Positions 22,211 through 34,065 of a stretch of DNA of 64,000 nucleotides are shown here, piece by piece. This stretch comes from Darksidea phi (taxonomy: Eukaryota > Ascomycota > Dothideomycetes > Pleosporales > Lentitheciaceae): assembly GCA_030770425.1 (NCBI GenBank), contig JASJFT010000023.1, positions 275,722 to 339,721 on the forward strand. The letters are read 5' to 3'. Below the pieces are notes generated by a model. That model searched no databases. It worked only from the letters and a program-made list of their open reading frames with translations, and had not been told where the DNA came from. Made by a program: the position numbers and the translations under genes. Each line of letters begins with the position of its first letter. Position 1 is the first letter of the stretch.

Positions 22211-22893
22211 TCAACGAAGCAGCGAATGCCGCAGCCAGGCCACGAGGGACCCGGCCGCGGCACCGCACCAGCGGTAGACTTGACCTGGTTAATGTATTAA
22301 CATCGGCCCAATCGTCACTAGATGGTGAGAAGGTGGAAGGATATAGGAATCTACTTACGCCACGTCAGCCCTAGCAGCGGATACCGCAGCCAGGCCGCGA
22401 GGGACCCGACTGCGGCACCGCACCGGCGGTAGATTTGGCCTGCTCAATCCATCAGCATCTGGATGACCGCTCATCTATCACCAGAGGGTATCCACTTACG
22501 CCACAAGGGCAAGCGCTCCTCCAGCTGCTGGCGCTGGAGCGCAGCAAGGCGCTCGCCCAGCTCCATCAGGTCGGCGCTACACAATTACTGTCAACACATG
22601 CTGTCTCGTAGTAGTACGGCCAAGCCTTGTTGTCGTGGGCAGGGGTGCAGGGTTGTAGGAAGTCAGCATACGCGGCGAAGGGCTGCTCATCGCCCACTGG
22701 CGTGTCTGGGGCCCGCAGGCCGCCCGGCGAGGGCACGACGGTTGGGCTCAAGGCCCGCGGATGGATGTGGACGCCGTGGTTGCGGCTGCCGCGCAGGTTC
22801 CAGTTCGTCATGGTGTGATTGTTCTGGATGAGAGCAGGCTCGTAGAATCACGGTTTTGTTACTTACAGGTGCTGGTGCTGCGTGGGACGGCAT
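22211..22893 (-). CDS. small hypothetical protein with a tandemly duplicated exon
   Basis: Five exons read on the minus strand: 22893-22867, 22823-22618, 22576-22500, 22439-22359 and 22284-22211, giving 154 residues. Exon 3 is ADLMELGERLAALQRQQLEE-like helix. Exon 4 (QIYRRCGAAVGSLAAWLRYP...) and exon 5 (QVYRWCGAAAGSLVAWLRHS...) are copies of each other; both begin after a phase-1 intron whose donor is GTAAGT preceded by a TGGC codon end. DNA identity between the copies is visible over at least 60 bp (22220-22275 against 22375-22430). Introns are 43, 41, 60 and 74 bp. The two copies would form paired amphipathic or membrane-active helices (GxLxAWLR). Exons 1-2 joins are the least sure part. 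No family recognised. Confidence 0.6.
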
Positions 22894-24365
22894 GGCGAGG
22901 TGAAGGAGGATTGTACGTGCTAGTCGAGGTGAGCGATACTTGTATGGGCATTGTTGTGGACTTTTGGTGATACCGCTTTTGGTCTTGTGGGTGTAAGGCT
23001 TCGAGAAAGTTGGTGTATACAAGACAATAGGAATGGGACGTTTAAATTGAGCATCATGGCAGTTGCCCTTTGATACACAAGAGAGAAACGAATGTATATT
23101 CATATCTTAAGCATAATAGTTATGAATGGCTTCATCTTCAAGCCGCCGACCTAAGAACCAATAAACCCTATGAAAAGGTAAACAAGCAGCAAGCGAAAAT
23201 CAGTTCGTAAAGGCTACTCTAGAGACCTTCAAACCAGTATTACAATGCCTCCAGCAAGTCCTCAGCTCTTGAGCGTCTTTACCAAATGGTTCCCTAGCAC
23301 TATTCTAGACACCGACGTGGTATAAGAAGAAGGAAATGAGCGAGGCTGCGAGCCCCTTGATGGTATTAGAAGCTGAAAGCCATTATGGTAGCCGAATATA
23401 ATGACATCTCAATAAAGAGCACGAATTGAAGGCCTACCTATTGTCCCATGCGTAGCCTTCTTCCCTCCCTAGCGCAGCATCCATAACCCATTTTGAGCAT
23501 GTACCGACGGAAGCTGCAAGCAAAACGATCTCGCAACAAGAAATGGTAGCGAGAGCAAAACTCATCTTCTTCTTCAAGTCACAGACCAAGGTCTATGAAC
23601 TCAACGAAAAAGAGAAAGAATTCCTGCATCGCCCCAGATAGTGCAATAGGAGCGACACAACCCCGTCGCGGATAAGCCGTGGCAAATCCAGCAGACTAAG
23701 GCGCCGGATCAAAAATAAAAAGGTAAAACTCCCACAGTGCTTCGAGGAAAAAAGGTCCTGGAGGTTGCAACCTTAGGAAGCTTCCAAGCGCGGTGTGCAA
23801 TGCGCTGGTCCACAGCATTCATGAGCGCCGGGACCCCAGGAAGAGCGGGTCGAGCCAACTCTAATGAGGAAGAGGAAAGGGAAGGGGGGCGGCTGGCTAT
23901 TTATGCTTGGACGAATGGCACTAGCGGCCGAGGGATGACTAAGTAAACCGTTGCTAGGTGAAGGTTAGGGATGCGTTTGCGCCGTCGACGCTCCCATGAC
24001 GCACGTGAAGGTCCTTAGAAAGTTTTAGAAAGCCTTAGAAAGTGGAGGAAGGAAGATTCTTCAATGTTATGCTTGGGAGCTTACTGTGTGGTGAGCGAGC
24101 GGATGGAAGGGGCTGGTGGTGAAGAAGTGACAGTGGAAATTTGCTGAAGGAGCACTAGCGAATGAGACTCAATACCTTCGCAAGAGAACCTCCGATGTGT
24201 CTGCAATGAGCTCGTAGATTTTTGTAATCTGTATACAATTGTGAGGTAGTTGACACGCGGGAAGCGGGCGTGCGCGGGCAGGGCCTCAGTACGCAAGATC
24301 AAGCCAAATAATGCGCTACGGGAGCATACTGTAACGCGAAAACTTTGCGAGCGCGTTTATTTGCA
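22894..24365. other. gene-poor spacer
   Basis: No supported gene. It contains a short tandem repeat at 24013-24042 and small ORFs with no domain. Confidence 0.4.
24013..24042. repeat. three-unit 10-bp tandem repeat
   Basis: CCTTAGAAAG, TTTTAGAAAG and CCTTAGAAAG follow one another directly. Function unknown. Confidence 0.7.
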
Positions 24366-24722
24366 ATGTCACAAAGACTCTACGCGTTCCTGTGGCTGCA
24401 GTTGCTACTGTTTACAGGCGCGCATGCCCTCGCCCAATCCCACAAACAGCAGCCTCAGATGCTAACGGAACGTGACCCAAAACAATGCAAAGGGCAAACT
24501 TCTTCTTCAAGCGCTCAGCACCAGCCGAGACACTCAATGAAAAAATTGATAAAGAAAGGTTCAAAAATTGGGGTGAGTGATCTTGCCGAAACAAGTCAGT
24601 CAGACCGAAGTCGAAACTCTGGCCAAAGTCGAAACTCTGGCAGAGGAGAAAACAAAAATTGTGCCGGTGATACGGCTAAAGCCAGTATCAAACAGGGACC
24701 AGCCACTAAAAAAAAACGCTGA
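24366..24722 (+). CDS. possible small secreted protein
   Basis: A 118-residue frame starts MSQRLYAFLWLQLLLFTGAH and ALA, a good signal peptide with an AxA cleavage site, followed by a hydrophilic Gln/Ser/Lys-rich chain ending in KKKR. It contains a duplicated SRNSG encoded by an 18-bp tandem repeat (24608-24641). Only two Cys follow the signal. It could be chance: no intron, family or homologous module supports it. Confidence 0.35.
   Translation: MSQRLYAFLWLQLLLFTGAHALAQSHKQQPQMLTERDPKQCKGQTSSSSAQHQPRHSMKKLIKKGSKIGVSDLAETSQSDRSRNSGQSRNSGRGENKNCAGDTAKASIKQGPATKKKR
24608..24641. repeat. 18-bp tandem repeat, two copies
   Basis: AAGTCGAAACTCTGGC occurs at 24608-24623 and again at 24626-24641. 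Confidence 0.8.
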
Positions 24723-24796
24723 TCTCTGCTGCAAGCAAGGAATTCGTGAGCTCCCGCAAACCCGAACAGTGCTAAATACAAAAATTGTGCCGGTGA
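24652..24796. repeat. 19-bp direct repeat, two copies
   Basis: ACAAAAATTGTGCCGGTGA is found exactly at 24652-24670 and at 24778-24796, 126 bp apart. Confidence 0.85.
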
Positions 24797-27700
24797 CCTT
24801 CGAGAAGGTCAAAACGAAGTACCGTGACTGAGTGCAATGCCCGATACCTCGCTGGCTGATGCATTCAAGAGCGCATACAGCCCCAGCTGGACCCCGTATT
24901 CGCAGCGGACGCGGTGGTTGTGTTGAGGAGAAAGTCAGAAATGGAGGGCGAGGGCAGATACTTATAGGCGTTGCGTCCCTCGCTTAGTCGGCACCTGATC
25001 AATATTGCCACTGGTCACATGGTCTTAAACGTGACGTCGTCGACGTAGGCAGAAGGGCATCGAAGTCGTGGGGATAGTGGTGAAAAGGAGACCTCCTCTC
25101 GTAAGACAGGAACAGGTTGATCCAGCGAGCCTGTTGGCGGCCCAAGCGCAGAACAACATCAATAAAAATTGGCCCTGGCCCGCACCCCTTTTCACTCTTC
25201 ATACTAACACTAACAGCGCGCGCTCACGTCCGCTCAAGAAGGGAGTGAGGGGTCAATGCCTTCGGGTATCCTACCTGCTAGTGACGGCTGGCCGCGTACA
25301 ATTTTTGGTTTCTCATCGGCTCACTGAGCATCTTTGCTTTTTTCATTGAGATCCATGGCGGTTGCTGTGGACTTGAGGAAGAGAAACGAAGTGTTTGTGG
25401 ACTTTGGGCTTGCGACGCGCTTCTATCTCATGCTACTACATTATACTCATAAGACTTACACTAAATTGTACGGACTTACTATTCCTGGCTCGTTGAAGCT
25501 ATACTTAGAATATGGAAGAGTTCTGTGGACGGTTCTGTGATATTTTGACATCCTGGGTGAAGCGCGCCGAGCAGCCGTAAAGGAACTCCACCAGCCTCTC
25601 TCGCCAACACCGCCAGCACAGCTAGTTGCTTCTTTTTCTATTCCTCTATCCCATGTTGCCTTTCTAAGATAAAAGAGCTGTCCGCTAGACGCAGAGCACA
25701 CCCGCGTAAGTCCCACTAACATTCGCTGGTAACTACCTATCTCGAGCCCTCTACGATCTCTCCCGAGAGTATAGAGAAGCCTCACGTCCAGTCTGATGCC
25801 TTTGTCTTTCAGCTAGACGCCAACTATTGCATTTCGCGCCGCATGGAGGCTTCTGTGCTCCCCATCCATTCCAGCAACCTTGCTGAAAACACGCGACACC
25901 CGAACCATCGAGAGCCTGAAAGGAAGCAAGTACATACATACCGAACTTAGTGATGTTTCAGGATTGCTAGCTATCGGCGGGCGCGTCTACTCGCTCTCGA
26001 GTTCACCAGTATGGAGGTCGTAGCTTTGGGAGCGGGCGAGGGCGGGGTAATTCTTTTCGCTCTAGATATTGCTGCCACCCCTACAAAACAAAGGCTATCT
26101 TAAGGACGCTTCGAAAATACATTGCTTTTTCATTGATGGCCGAAAACCCCGTGGCATGGCGCTGTGTGGAAGATGGGGGACAACACCGTAAAACTAACAC
26201 ACATTCGGGCCAACACCAGTATTCAGGCCACCCAACCCCAAAATTTTCACGATTCTGAGCCCAAAGAACTCCCCAGCGCTTCTCAAAAGCGATCCTTACT
26301 TACACTCTACTGGCCTACCGTTTTGGGGTTCTTTCACTTGTTGCGCCAATCCCAAACCACCCGCGGCGCCCTCGCGACTCGATCCGCCCTGAATCGCACA
26401 CCCAAACCAAAACAGGGTACTGCCGCAATGAAAAATGACAAATGCAGCCGCTCGAAAGTGCAAGCTATTGACTACTCTCTAGGATTTACCCCAGTGCCCG
26501 CTACATCAACCATAGAACGAACGCCGAAGACGAATCCTACAAGGACAACAAGCGAAACTCCATAAACTGCCTTGAAGCTGGCTGATCTACGCAAGTGGCC
26601 GCTTTATCTACCGCCTTTAAGTCCGTTCCGAATCGAACTTCGCGGCGCACAAGCTTCAACGCGAGTACAAGGCAACTAAGCCGGTCGTATGACAAATATT
26701 ATCGAGGGCGATACGAATTGGGAACATTAGGAAGCAATGCAAGAAGGAATTTTTAGTGCAAGAAGTCTTTCAGAGCATTCGGCGAACTTAGACTGTCAGC
26801 ACGACAAAGATCCGTTACGAAAGAGTGATGTAGAGCGATGAGTGTCTCAGCAGAGGGGTTTCTGCAGCAGGGCAAGCATGTCAATACCAAAGGATATGTC
26901 GACATGGCGGGCAACTCATTGCGGGGAATCTCAGCATAATGGACATTCTAGCATGGAGGGTATATCGTCATGGCGGGTACATGGTATGATAAAGTTCAGG
27001 CAGGCAATGCATCACGAAAATCCATACATCCCTAATGACCTCCCTGCACAAAACTCCATAACTATCCTTTAGCTGGCTTGCAATCGAGTAAACCGCTTTA
27101 AAAGCTTCGGCTCTAGAATATCCGCAACCGATATAGCCTCCATGCTACTGACAAGACGCTACCAATGCACTGGCAGCTTCCTCAGACCAAGGCAGCCGCC
27201 AATAATCCATCTCTATATATGTCCTGACCCCAGGAGTAATGCAGAAGCTGACATGAGCGTCTAGGACTCGGTACCTACCTCCCTCGGCTTCGAGTCCCCT
27301 CCAGCGGCCAGGGTCGATTATACGGCTCCCCCCCCCCCAAAACACCACGAAGACCGAAGCCCTCCTTCGCCAGTCCCCGCAGGTAACCGGATACACAAAC
27401 CGAATGGAATATGATATCTAAATTTGGACAGCCAAAGGCATGGGGGCGGCGGGAAGTACGTGTACACAATCAAGGAAATAGAAGGCCATTATGCTTAAGC
27501 AGGAGTTCTCCGGGCGCAAGATGCTCTCAGTAACACAATGAGAAGAACGAATACCATGGTACCTCATAAGAGGCTCATATTGACTTGTACAAAAGTATGA
27601 GCTCTTCCGAGTGGTGCGCGATCTGTAACTTTAGCAGCATTGCCGCGCTCGCTACTCGTAACACGAAAGCCACCTCCAAAGAACCCCAACCCGCCGTAAT

Positions 27701-28347
27701 ATCGATCGCGAGGTATGAGCTACTGCCCCGCTTCCCAAAAGCGCCTCCTCCGACGTACCATACTAAAGACATCAGGAAATAGTCCCCACATCTCAATATT
27801 TCCTCCAACGCCTACGGTCTCCGGCTTGTCATTTCCCCATACCCCGGCCCCCTCCCGCGTCCTAATTCGTCGAATGCAAATCCTTGTCCAATGAGCGCTG
27901 CGCAACCTAACCGTTACAGGAAGCGAGCCCATGTAAAACCAATATCTCTTTTGCCGGAAAAGGCATAATACAAACTGGAACATCGCATTTCGGGGACAAT
28001 GGGAGTTGTTCAAGATGAGAAAAGGGATTCGGAATGGGACGCGCGGTCCCAATGCGGGGAGAGACGATATGCCGGCAGAAAGGGCTTTGAGGAGGGTAGA
28101 GCTTCTGTTCCTGGTCCCACAATTGCTTATACTCTTCAGACTTCTCTAATCATTTCAGCGCGAGAGCGCTGTGTGCCTTGTCGCAGATATAGGGAGTCCA
28201 CAGTCAGGTATCGGCCATAATACTGATCTTCTCAAGACTCCAACAGGCGCTGTTTCGTTCTTTTACAGTTCGTATGTCCAGTTCTCGCTACGTCCTCCTC
28301 GTTCTCCTCCCATACTCGACCTACGAGCCCACGAAGAGCATGCAAAT
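24723..28347. other. long gene-poor region
   Basis: About 3.6 kb in which I find no gene with a recognisable domain or splice-supported structure. ORFs up to 133 codons (for example 26164-26565) have no family features. There is a run of ten C at about 27329-27338. The last 200 bp are the leader of the CFEM gene; an in-frame extension to 28171 exists but the composition there is UTR-like. Confidence 0.4.
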
Positions 28348-29697
28348 ATGGGACCCTCCAACGCCTCCATAACTTGTAGCCAGAAGGAACTTAGGCTGCC
28401 GGGTACTTTGATACCGCTGGTTCTTCTAGCAGCATTCTTAGGACCCGCACTATCGATACCTTACTCCAGACCCCTCCTCTCAAACCCCACCATCTCAACC
28501 TTCGCCGATGATAGCTCTCCAATCGACATAGATCCTGCCATAGCCCAGCTTCTGAACCCATCGTCTCTTATACGCCGCCAATCCTCCTTCGCCTCCCTAC
28601 GAATTCCTACCTGCGCCTTAAGCTGCTACATAAACACCCTCACAACCGACGGTTGTGACTCCGAAATAGACTTCGAATGCCACTGCTCAAAGGGCGATGT
28701 ACTGGGCAAGGCGGAGAGCTGTATAAAGAAGAGATGTGACGAGGATGACCAGAAGGATGCGGAGAGTAAGATGAGCAACGCTTGTCAGGCTGCTGCTGGT
28801 GGGAATGGGAGGAATGGGGATGGAGATGGAGATGGGTCCGGCGATGGAGAAAGTACGACACCGTCGGGAACGGTGAGTTCGACGAGGAGTGTGAGCTCCA
28901 GCTCAGACACAGCAACGTCAACAAACTCACCCGAGAGTCCAAATCCAGAACCAACGCCCGCTCCATCCCCATCCACAGCCCCTCGACCGACAAATCGCAG
29001 TGGCTCACCTTCCGCTCCATCGACTTCGAACCCGTCTGAGACGATCGCCCCACCGCAGCCAACAGAGACCCCCCTCGCCCTCCTCCCGCCCGATCGCCAG
29101 CTCTCCCCCGGCGCTAAAGCAGGAATAGCCGTCTCCGTGTCTTTATTTGCCTCCGCCATCCTCCTTACAATATACCTATATATCCGGCGTTTAAAGAAAG
29201 ACCTTGCCCTCGCAAAAGCTGCAGCAGGCGTACCTGAAAGCGTGTGGAGAGCTAGTATAAGCACCGATGCTGAATCATCTGGTGTTGGACGACGACGAAG
29301 CTGGGGCGGAAGAGGGAGGACGAGCAGTGGAGGGGGTGGATGGGGCGGTGGTTCTCCTGTTAGTCCGTTGAGTCCGAGGGGTGGAATGGAGGAAGGGATG
29401 ACCGGCGTACTGAAGAAGAAACGTGGACACGTTCTAAGCGTTGTTGTTGAGCGGGAAGAAGAGGATAGTAGCTCCATGCATCGGATCATCCATGAGCCGG
29501 TACCAGGGCAGAAGGAGGGGCTGGTAGATCCACTGGAGTTGGACGGCGAATATACGGGGATTGTGGAGTTGCCGACAAGCATTACACCGCGGGCACGGAG
29601 TATGGAGAGGGCAAGGGATAGGGGCGCAAGCTTAGGGGAGAGTAGTAGACCGAGTACAAGCGGGTTGGAGAAGATTGACGAAAGGGAGGGGGTGTGA
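28348..29697 (+). CDS. CFEM-domain membrane protein
   Basis: 449 residues from the ATG at 28348; I prefer this start because a hydrophobic signal sequence follows (LPGTLIPLVLLAAFLGPALS). Next comes a CFEM module with eight Cys: CALSC, a GC, ECHC, SC, RC and AC (about residues 90-150). Then a Gly/Asp run (NGDGDGDGSGDG), a Ser/Thr/Pro-rich stalk of about 100 residues, one transmembrane span (AGIAVSVSLFASAILLTIYL, about 255-275) and a cytoplasmic tail of about 170 residues that is Gly/Arg/Ser-rich and acidic. CFEM proteins of fungi bind heme or act at the cell surface; a stalk plus single span suggests a plasma-membrane sensor or adhesion role (inference). The usual CFEM Asp is plausibly in SEIDFECHC. 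Confidence 0.8.
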   Translation: MGPSNASITCSQKELRLPGTLIPLVLLAAFLGPALSIPYSRPLLSNPTISTFADDSSPIDIDPAIAQLLNPSSLIRRQSSFASLRIPTCALSCYINTLTTDGCDSEIDFECHCSKGDVLGKAESCIKKRCDEDDQKDAESKMSNACQAAAGGNGRNGDGDGDGSGDGESTTPSGTVSSTRSVSSSSDTATSTNSPESPNPEPTPAPSPSTAPRPTNRSGSPSAPSTSNPSETIAPPQPTETPLALLPPDRQLSPGAKAGIAVSVSLFASAILLTIYLYIRRLKKDLALAKAAAGVPESVWRASISTDAESSGVGRRRSWGGRGRTSSGGGGWGGGSPVSPLSPRGGMEEGMTGVLKKKRGHVLSVVVEREEEDSSSMHRIIHEPVPGQKEGLVDPLELDGEYTGIVELPTSITPRARSMERARDRGASLGESSRPSTSGLEKIDEREGV

Positions 29698-30466
29698 GAT
29701 TTGCATGCGGCGTTGGCAAATCGAGGATGAAGGAAGACGGTGTACATACCAGTAGCATTGTTGCTTTAATATCACCGTCCAAGAGGCAACCTCATGCTTT
29801 TCAAGCACATCTATGTCGCACAATCCGATGTGATTCCTCTACTACTAATCGGCTTCGTAAACCAGCAGATCGTATCGACAAAAAAGGGAGAGCGAACAGA
29901 CGCAAAGCCAAGAATCAAAATATGATATATTGCATGCAGGTTTGAATACAAGGACCGACAGGAAAAAATTCAAACCAACCGCCAAAACCGTGTACGAGAA
30001 GCGCCCAAACCTATCTACCCTAGTCTTTGTATGCCCATATATGTCCACATATGCCCTTGTACGCTCCCAAATGCTCATCAACCGTTGACCGATGTATGTC
30101 AAACTAAGCCTTCCTCCATCCATGTAAGTCGTGTATCTTGAAAATTATCGTCCAGAACTGCTGACTGTGCTTCATGTCCTTAATGGATAGTTCTCGTGTG
30201 CTTCCAGGAAGTGAGCGTGAAAAGGGGAGTAGTCCGATTTTGTAGTGTTGAACGCTTTTGCGAATATATTAGAAACGCCGTCCGAAACCGTGTACGAGAG
30301 AACAGCATTGCATAAAGTTGTTGAATAAAATGTAGGCCAAGAACTGGCAGTGAGTATCGTTGTATCGTGCAGATGTCCCGCTCCAAGGGTTAGAGACATA
30401 ATCCGGATGCGCTCGTGTTGCTACCCGCCCTAGCTCTTCCTCACGGAGTACCTCTAAAGGTGGAAG
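29698..30466. other. spacer between convergent genes
   Basis: 3' flanks of the CFEM gene and of the F-box/LRR gene. An exact 15-bp repeat (AAACCGTGTACGAGA) occurs at 29985-29999 and 30285-30299, exactly 300 bp apart. Nothing coding supported. Confidence 0.4.
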
Positions 30467-32570
30467 TTAACGGCTGCTTGTGTCCCGAATATTCACTTCT
30501 TGGAAAAATTCCTCCCCATCCATCGTCCTTCCGGGCGTAATCATGCCCTCAGGCTCTTCGTCATACAATCCCAACTTCTCCACACCAAGCGTTTCATACT
30601 CGACACCGCTCTCCACGACAAACTCGTTCATCAAGCTCGCTTTCTCCCAATCCTCACTGCTCTCCCAACTCTGTCGCCAATTGCCGCCATCTTCTAGCTC
30701 ATCCTCCCCACCATCCTCCCATAGATCCTGCTCAACTCCGCTCAGAAACTCCCATGTACTCGCAAGTATTTCATCCATTGGCAGAAAGTAGTTTAGCGAC
30801 TCGTTGTCTTGGCCTGTCCAGTCATCCCATGCTTCTAGTATCTCAAGACGGGTGAAGTGTGTGAGAAGAGCATGGGCCCAGGAGCGAACAAGGGATTCTT
30901 GGAGGTCGGGGTCGACGATCTCGGAAGCGGAGTGGATGGAATTGGACGATGAGGATACGGTTGGAGAGGATAATGTGAGGTTATCGTTGACAGCAATGGC
31001 GAGAGCGGTTCCCGGGCGGGATAGGGCGAGATGTGTCAGGTGCGGAAAGAGCGGGGTGATGAGCTGCGAGGCAGAGTGACTAGAAGGTGAGGGGACGGCG
31101 AAGCTAGATCTTGTAGAGCTCGCTTCAGCATCATAAGAGTAAAGTGCGGTGTTCCCCGTCGGTGAAACCTCATCTTCGCCATTGATCAGGATTTGAGGAA
31201 TTGTATTCGAAACCGGTAGAACCGAAAGCTGGAAAGGCACTTTGAGTCGTAAAACCTCCAGCTCGGTGCAATACTGTCCCAGACTCAGTAGCGCTGTATT
31301 CTCGAGTGACGTTGTTGTAGCCGGATGCAGCTTTAGATTCAGATTTCGCAGATGAGGAAGTGCTCTGCAAAATGTGTCAAACTCATCGCTAGAGATGGAC
31401 GAGCCATCAATCCCGGATGGATCTGTGGCAAGAAGGTTGACATGTTCAAGCTCGGAACATGACTCGGCGAGCTCGACAAGGACCTGACCCGTCAGCCTAG
31501 GCAATGATGAGCTGGATGGAAAGTTGTTTGCCATCATGCCGATGCCAATCTTGAGTAACCGCAGATGAGGACAACGTAACAACTGAGCTAACAAGTCATC
31601 TAATATGGTGTAGTCGGATTCTTGGGCAGGCCGGTTCGGTATTCGAGCGATGTCAAGCTGAATATCTTCTATAGAACGCAAATGAGTTGGCAGAGCAAGA
31701 GCAATTTCTGGATAGCACATGATCCACGCACGCTTTAGCACAGAAAATGGCGACGGGAGCGCATTCGGCCCAGAGAGCAGCGGTAGTAAGGCAAGACCAG
31801 GATCCAGATCGATTTCGAGAGCTTCCAAGCCGGGCCGTTGACTTAGGCGAGCAAAGAGCGCATCCTTGTCCATAAAGTTGGTAGATTTGACTTCAATGGC
31901 CTTGATGGTAGGGTTTGCATCCAGAAGATCGAACAAAGTGCTGGCGTGTACGGGGTCATCGTCTAGTATCGTATCTTGCCCAATGCGGATGCTTTTAAGG
32001 TTTTTACACGGGTTCTATGCTAGTCAACGTTGTAATAAGAAGTCAGGGGATCGGGTTTGGGAGTCCGCAACTTACAATGAGGGCCGGAAGAGCAACCGCA
32101 GAGAAGTAGTTGGAGTCTCCACTCTGGGAGCCTGATATTTCCAAGTGATCAAGCCCAAGATGCAACATGGACGCGAACTTGGCCCCATGCCTCATAAAAT
32201 CGACCTCCAACTCCAAGCTCTTCAGCTTCGGCCACGCCAGCCCCTCCAGATAGTCTAGCGAATTGACGTGCTCAGGCGGCGGGCTCAAGGAGAACACATA
32301 TTGCACCTTGTTGGCGTAGTGCTGTCTACGCTCCATAGGCATTCCTTTCAGAGCCGGGAGGTGTGGATAGCGTCGCCATAGAATGGATGTTCCTTCATCT
32401 GCCCACAGCCTGTTCACAAGGATTGACGGAACTAAGGTGGGTCTAAATTCCAAGAATTCGACCGGTTGATCGGGCCCATACTGCCGCCGATCTTTGTACT
32501 TCATATCGGAAAGGTGGTGTAGAATAGTCGACACAATGTGTCGATTCGTCATCGCTGTTTCGATAGCCAT
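30467..32570 (-). CDS. F-box-like / leucine-rich-repeat protein
   Basis: Exon 1 (32570-32076) and exon 2 (32014-30467) with a 61-bp intron (GTAAGT...CATAG, phase 0) give 680 residues. The N-terminus MAIETAMTNRHIVSTILHHL, then LVPSILVNRLWADEGTSILW, has the form of fungal F-box-like proteins (hydrophobic helix followed by a VNRLW-type segment). Irregular leucine-rich repeats follow (KLKSLELEVDF, NLKSIRIGQD, GLEALEIDLD, HLRNLNLKLH, ELEVLRLKVP, HLTHLALSRP). The C-terminal 120 residues are acidic. Such proteins usually act as substrate adaptors of SCF ubiquitin ligases; here that is inferred. The frame extends to a TTG at 32600, but the first ATG is 32570; 32552 is an alternative. Confidence 0.75.
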
Positions 32571-33275
32571 ACCGACATGCGGCGCAGAAGTCTCGTTCAA
32601 AAGAGTGGAAAGCTAGGAATACTCAAATAGTTGACTAGAGGACAGTAACGAACGAAGACGAAGAAAGGGACGGTGTTGGGGGGAGCAGAAACGCAGCAGG
32701 CAGCGCAGAACCTGAATCTGACGACAGAGTATCCATACGCAATGCAGGCAGGGGTCGGCGGAGGATCGCCAGGGGCCTCTATTGAGCCTGAGAACCTGAG
32801 ATCCTATCATTGTACTCGCGCAACTGTTGAACACGGTTCGCAACAAAACCGCTGCCTTCGTGTAATTCTGAAATACTTTGGAGAAACCAATCAATGGATG
32901 GCATCCCATAGTTCCACGATGCCGGTGCAGATGGCACTTTCCGGACAAGCCACCGCTTAGTTCACCGCTTTAGTGATTAGCCTCGCGCCGGACGACGATC
33001 GGAGCTCCCGCCATCAGCAACGGCTTTTGAGGATTTAAGAGCCGACGGCAGCTTTAATAGAGCATGAACCTATCCACTTAGACGGAGACAGTACACATCA
33101 TCATGTCCCGCTGCGGCACAGAACGGCGGAACTACATCCCGCCAGAGTTGATACAAAGCTGACCCTCTGGACCTAATCCTGCCGTCCAAATAACACTAAC
33201 CTCAGGGTCGCACATACCTTGCAAACAGGTGCGACAAACAGAACGAGCCTCTTCAGCTTCGACGACGACCTCACG
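32571..33275. other. divergent promoter region
   Basis: Separates the F-box/LRR gene (minus) from the SDR gene (plus). Short ORFs lie on both strands but none with a domain. Confidence 0.4.
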
Positions 33276-34065
33276 ATGGTGCATCTCATTCTCACAGGCG
33301 CGACCGGCCTCGTCGGCTCTGGCGTGTTACATCAGATGCTTGCGCACGAGGGCGTCTCTCGAATCTCCATCCTCAGTCGGCGGCCGGTGAAGATGGCGGA
33401 GGGGCATGAAGACAAGGTCAAGGTCATTATACACAAGGACTACAAGAACTATGATCAGGCGCTCCTGGACCAGGTCAAGGACGCGCATGGCTGTGTATGG
33501 GCCTTGGGTGTCTCGCAGAACGACGTGAGCAAGAGGTATCCAAGCCACTCTGGAGCAGTATTGGAGAAGGCGATGCTAATGGAAACGGCATAGTGAATAC
33601 GTTGAAATCACCCACGATTACCCCCTCGCGGCTGCAAAAGCTTTCTCAACGCTCCACCCAGAATCGCCGTTCACATTCGTCCACGTATCCGGCGAAGGCG
33701 CGACGCAAACGCCCGGCATGTTCACGCCCCTCTTCGGTCGCGTAAAGGGGGAGATCGAACAGAAGCTCTTCGACTTTAGTAAAGCGAACCCAAACTTCAA
33801 ACTATACAATGTGCGACCGGCCAGTGTCGACTGGAGACACCATCCCGAGATACACCCATTCATACCAAAACTGCCAATGTACCGGAAGGCAATTCTTGGG
33901 CCGATCGATATGGTGTATAAAAACATGAGCACGCCTACAAGGCCGATGGGGAAGATCTTCACTGAGCTGGCTCTGAGCAATGGAGAGCCATTGGAGGGGA
34001 ACGACATACAGATGGGGGGTCACTTGGTGCCTAATGTGGCTATCAGGAGGATGGCTGGCATTTGA
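33276..34065 (+). CDS. atypical short-chain dehydrogenase (NAD(P)-binding Rossmann protein)
   Basis: Exons 33276-33535 and 33594-34065 with a 58-bp intron (GTATCC...GCATAG, phase 2, GCTAAT branch site) give 243 residues. The start is at MVHLILTGATGLVGSGVLHQ, with the TGATGLVGSG dinucleotide-binding loop at residues 7-16 and the adenosine-binding SRRP nearby. WALGVSQNDVSKSEYVEITH spans the splice; then FTFVHVSGEGATQTP and FTPLFGRVKGEIE follow. This is the layout of fungal nucleoside-diphosphate-sugar epimerase/HTATIP2-like proteins. The classical YxxxK pair is not evident, so catalytic activity is uncertain. Upstream in-frame ATG (33219) is less likely because the Rossmann strand starts right after 33276. 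Confidence 0.8.
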
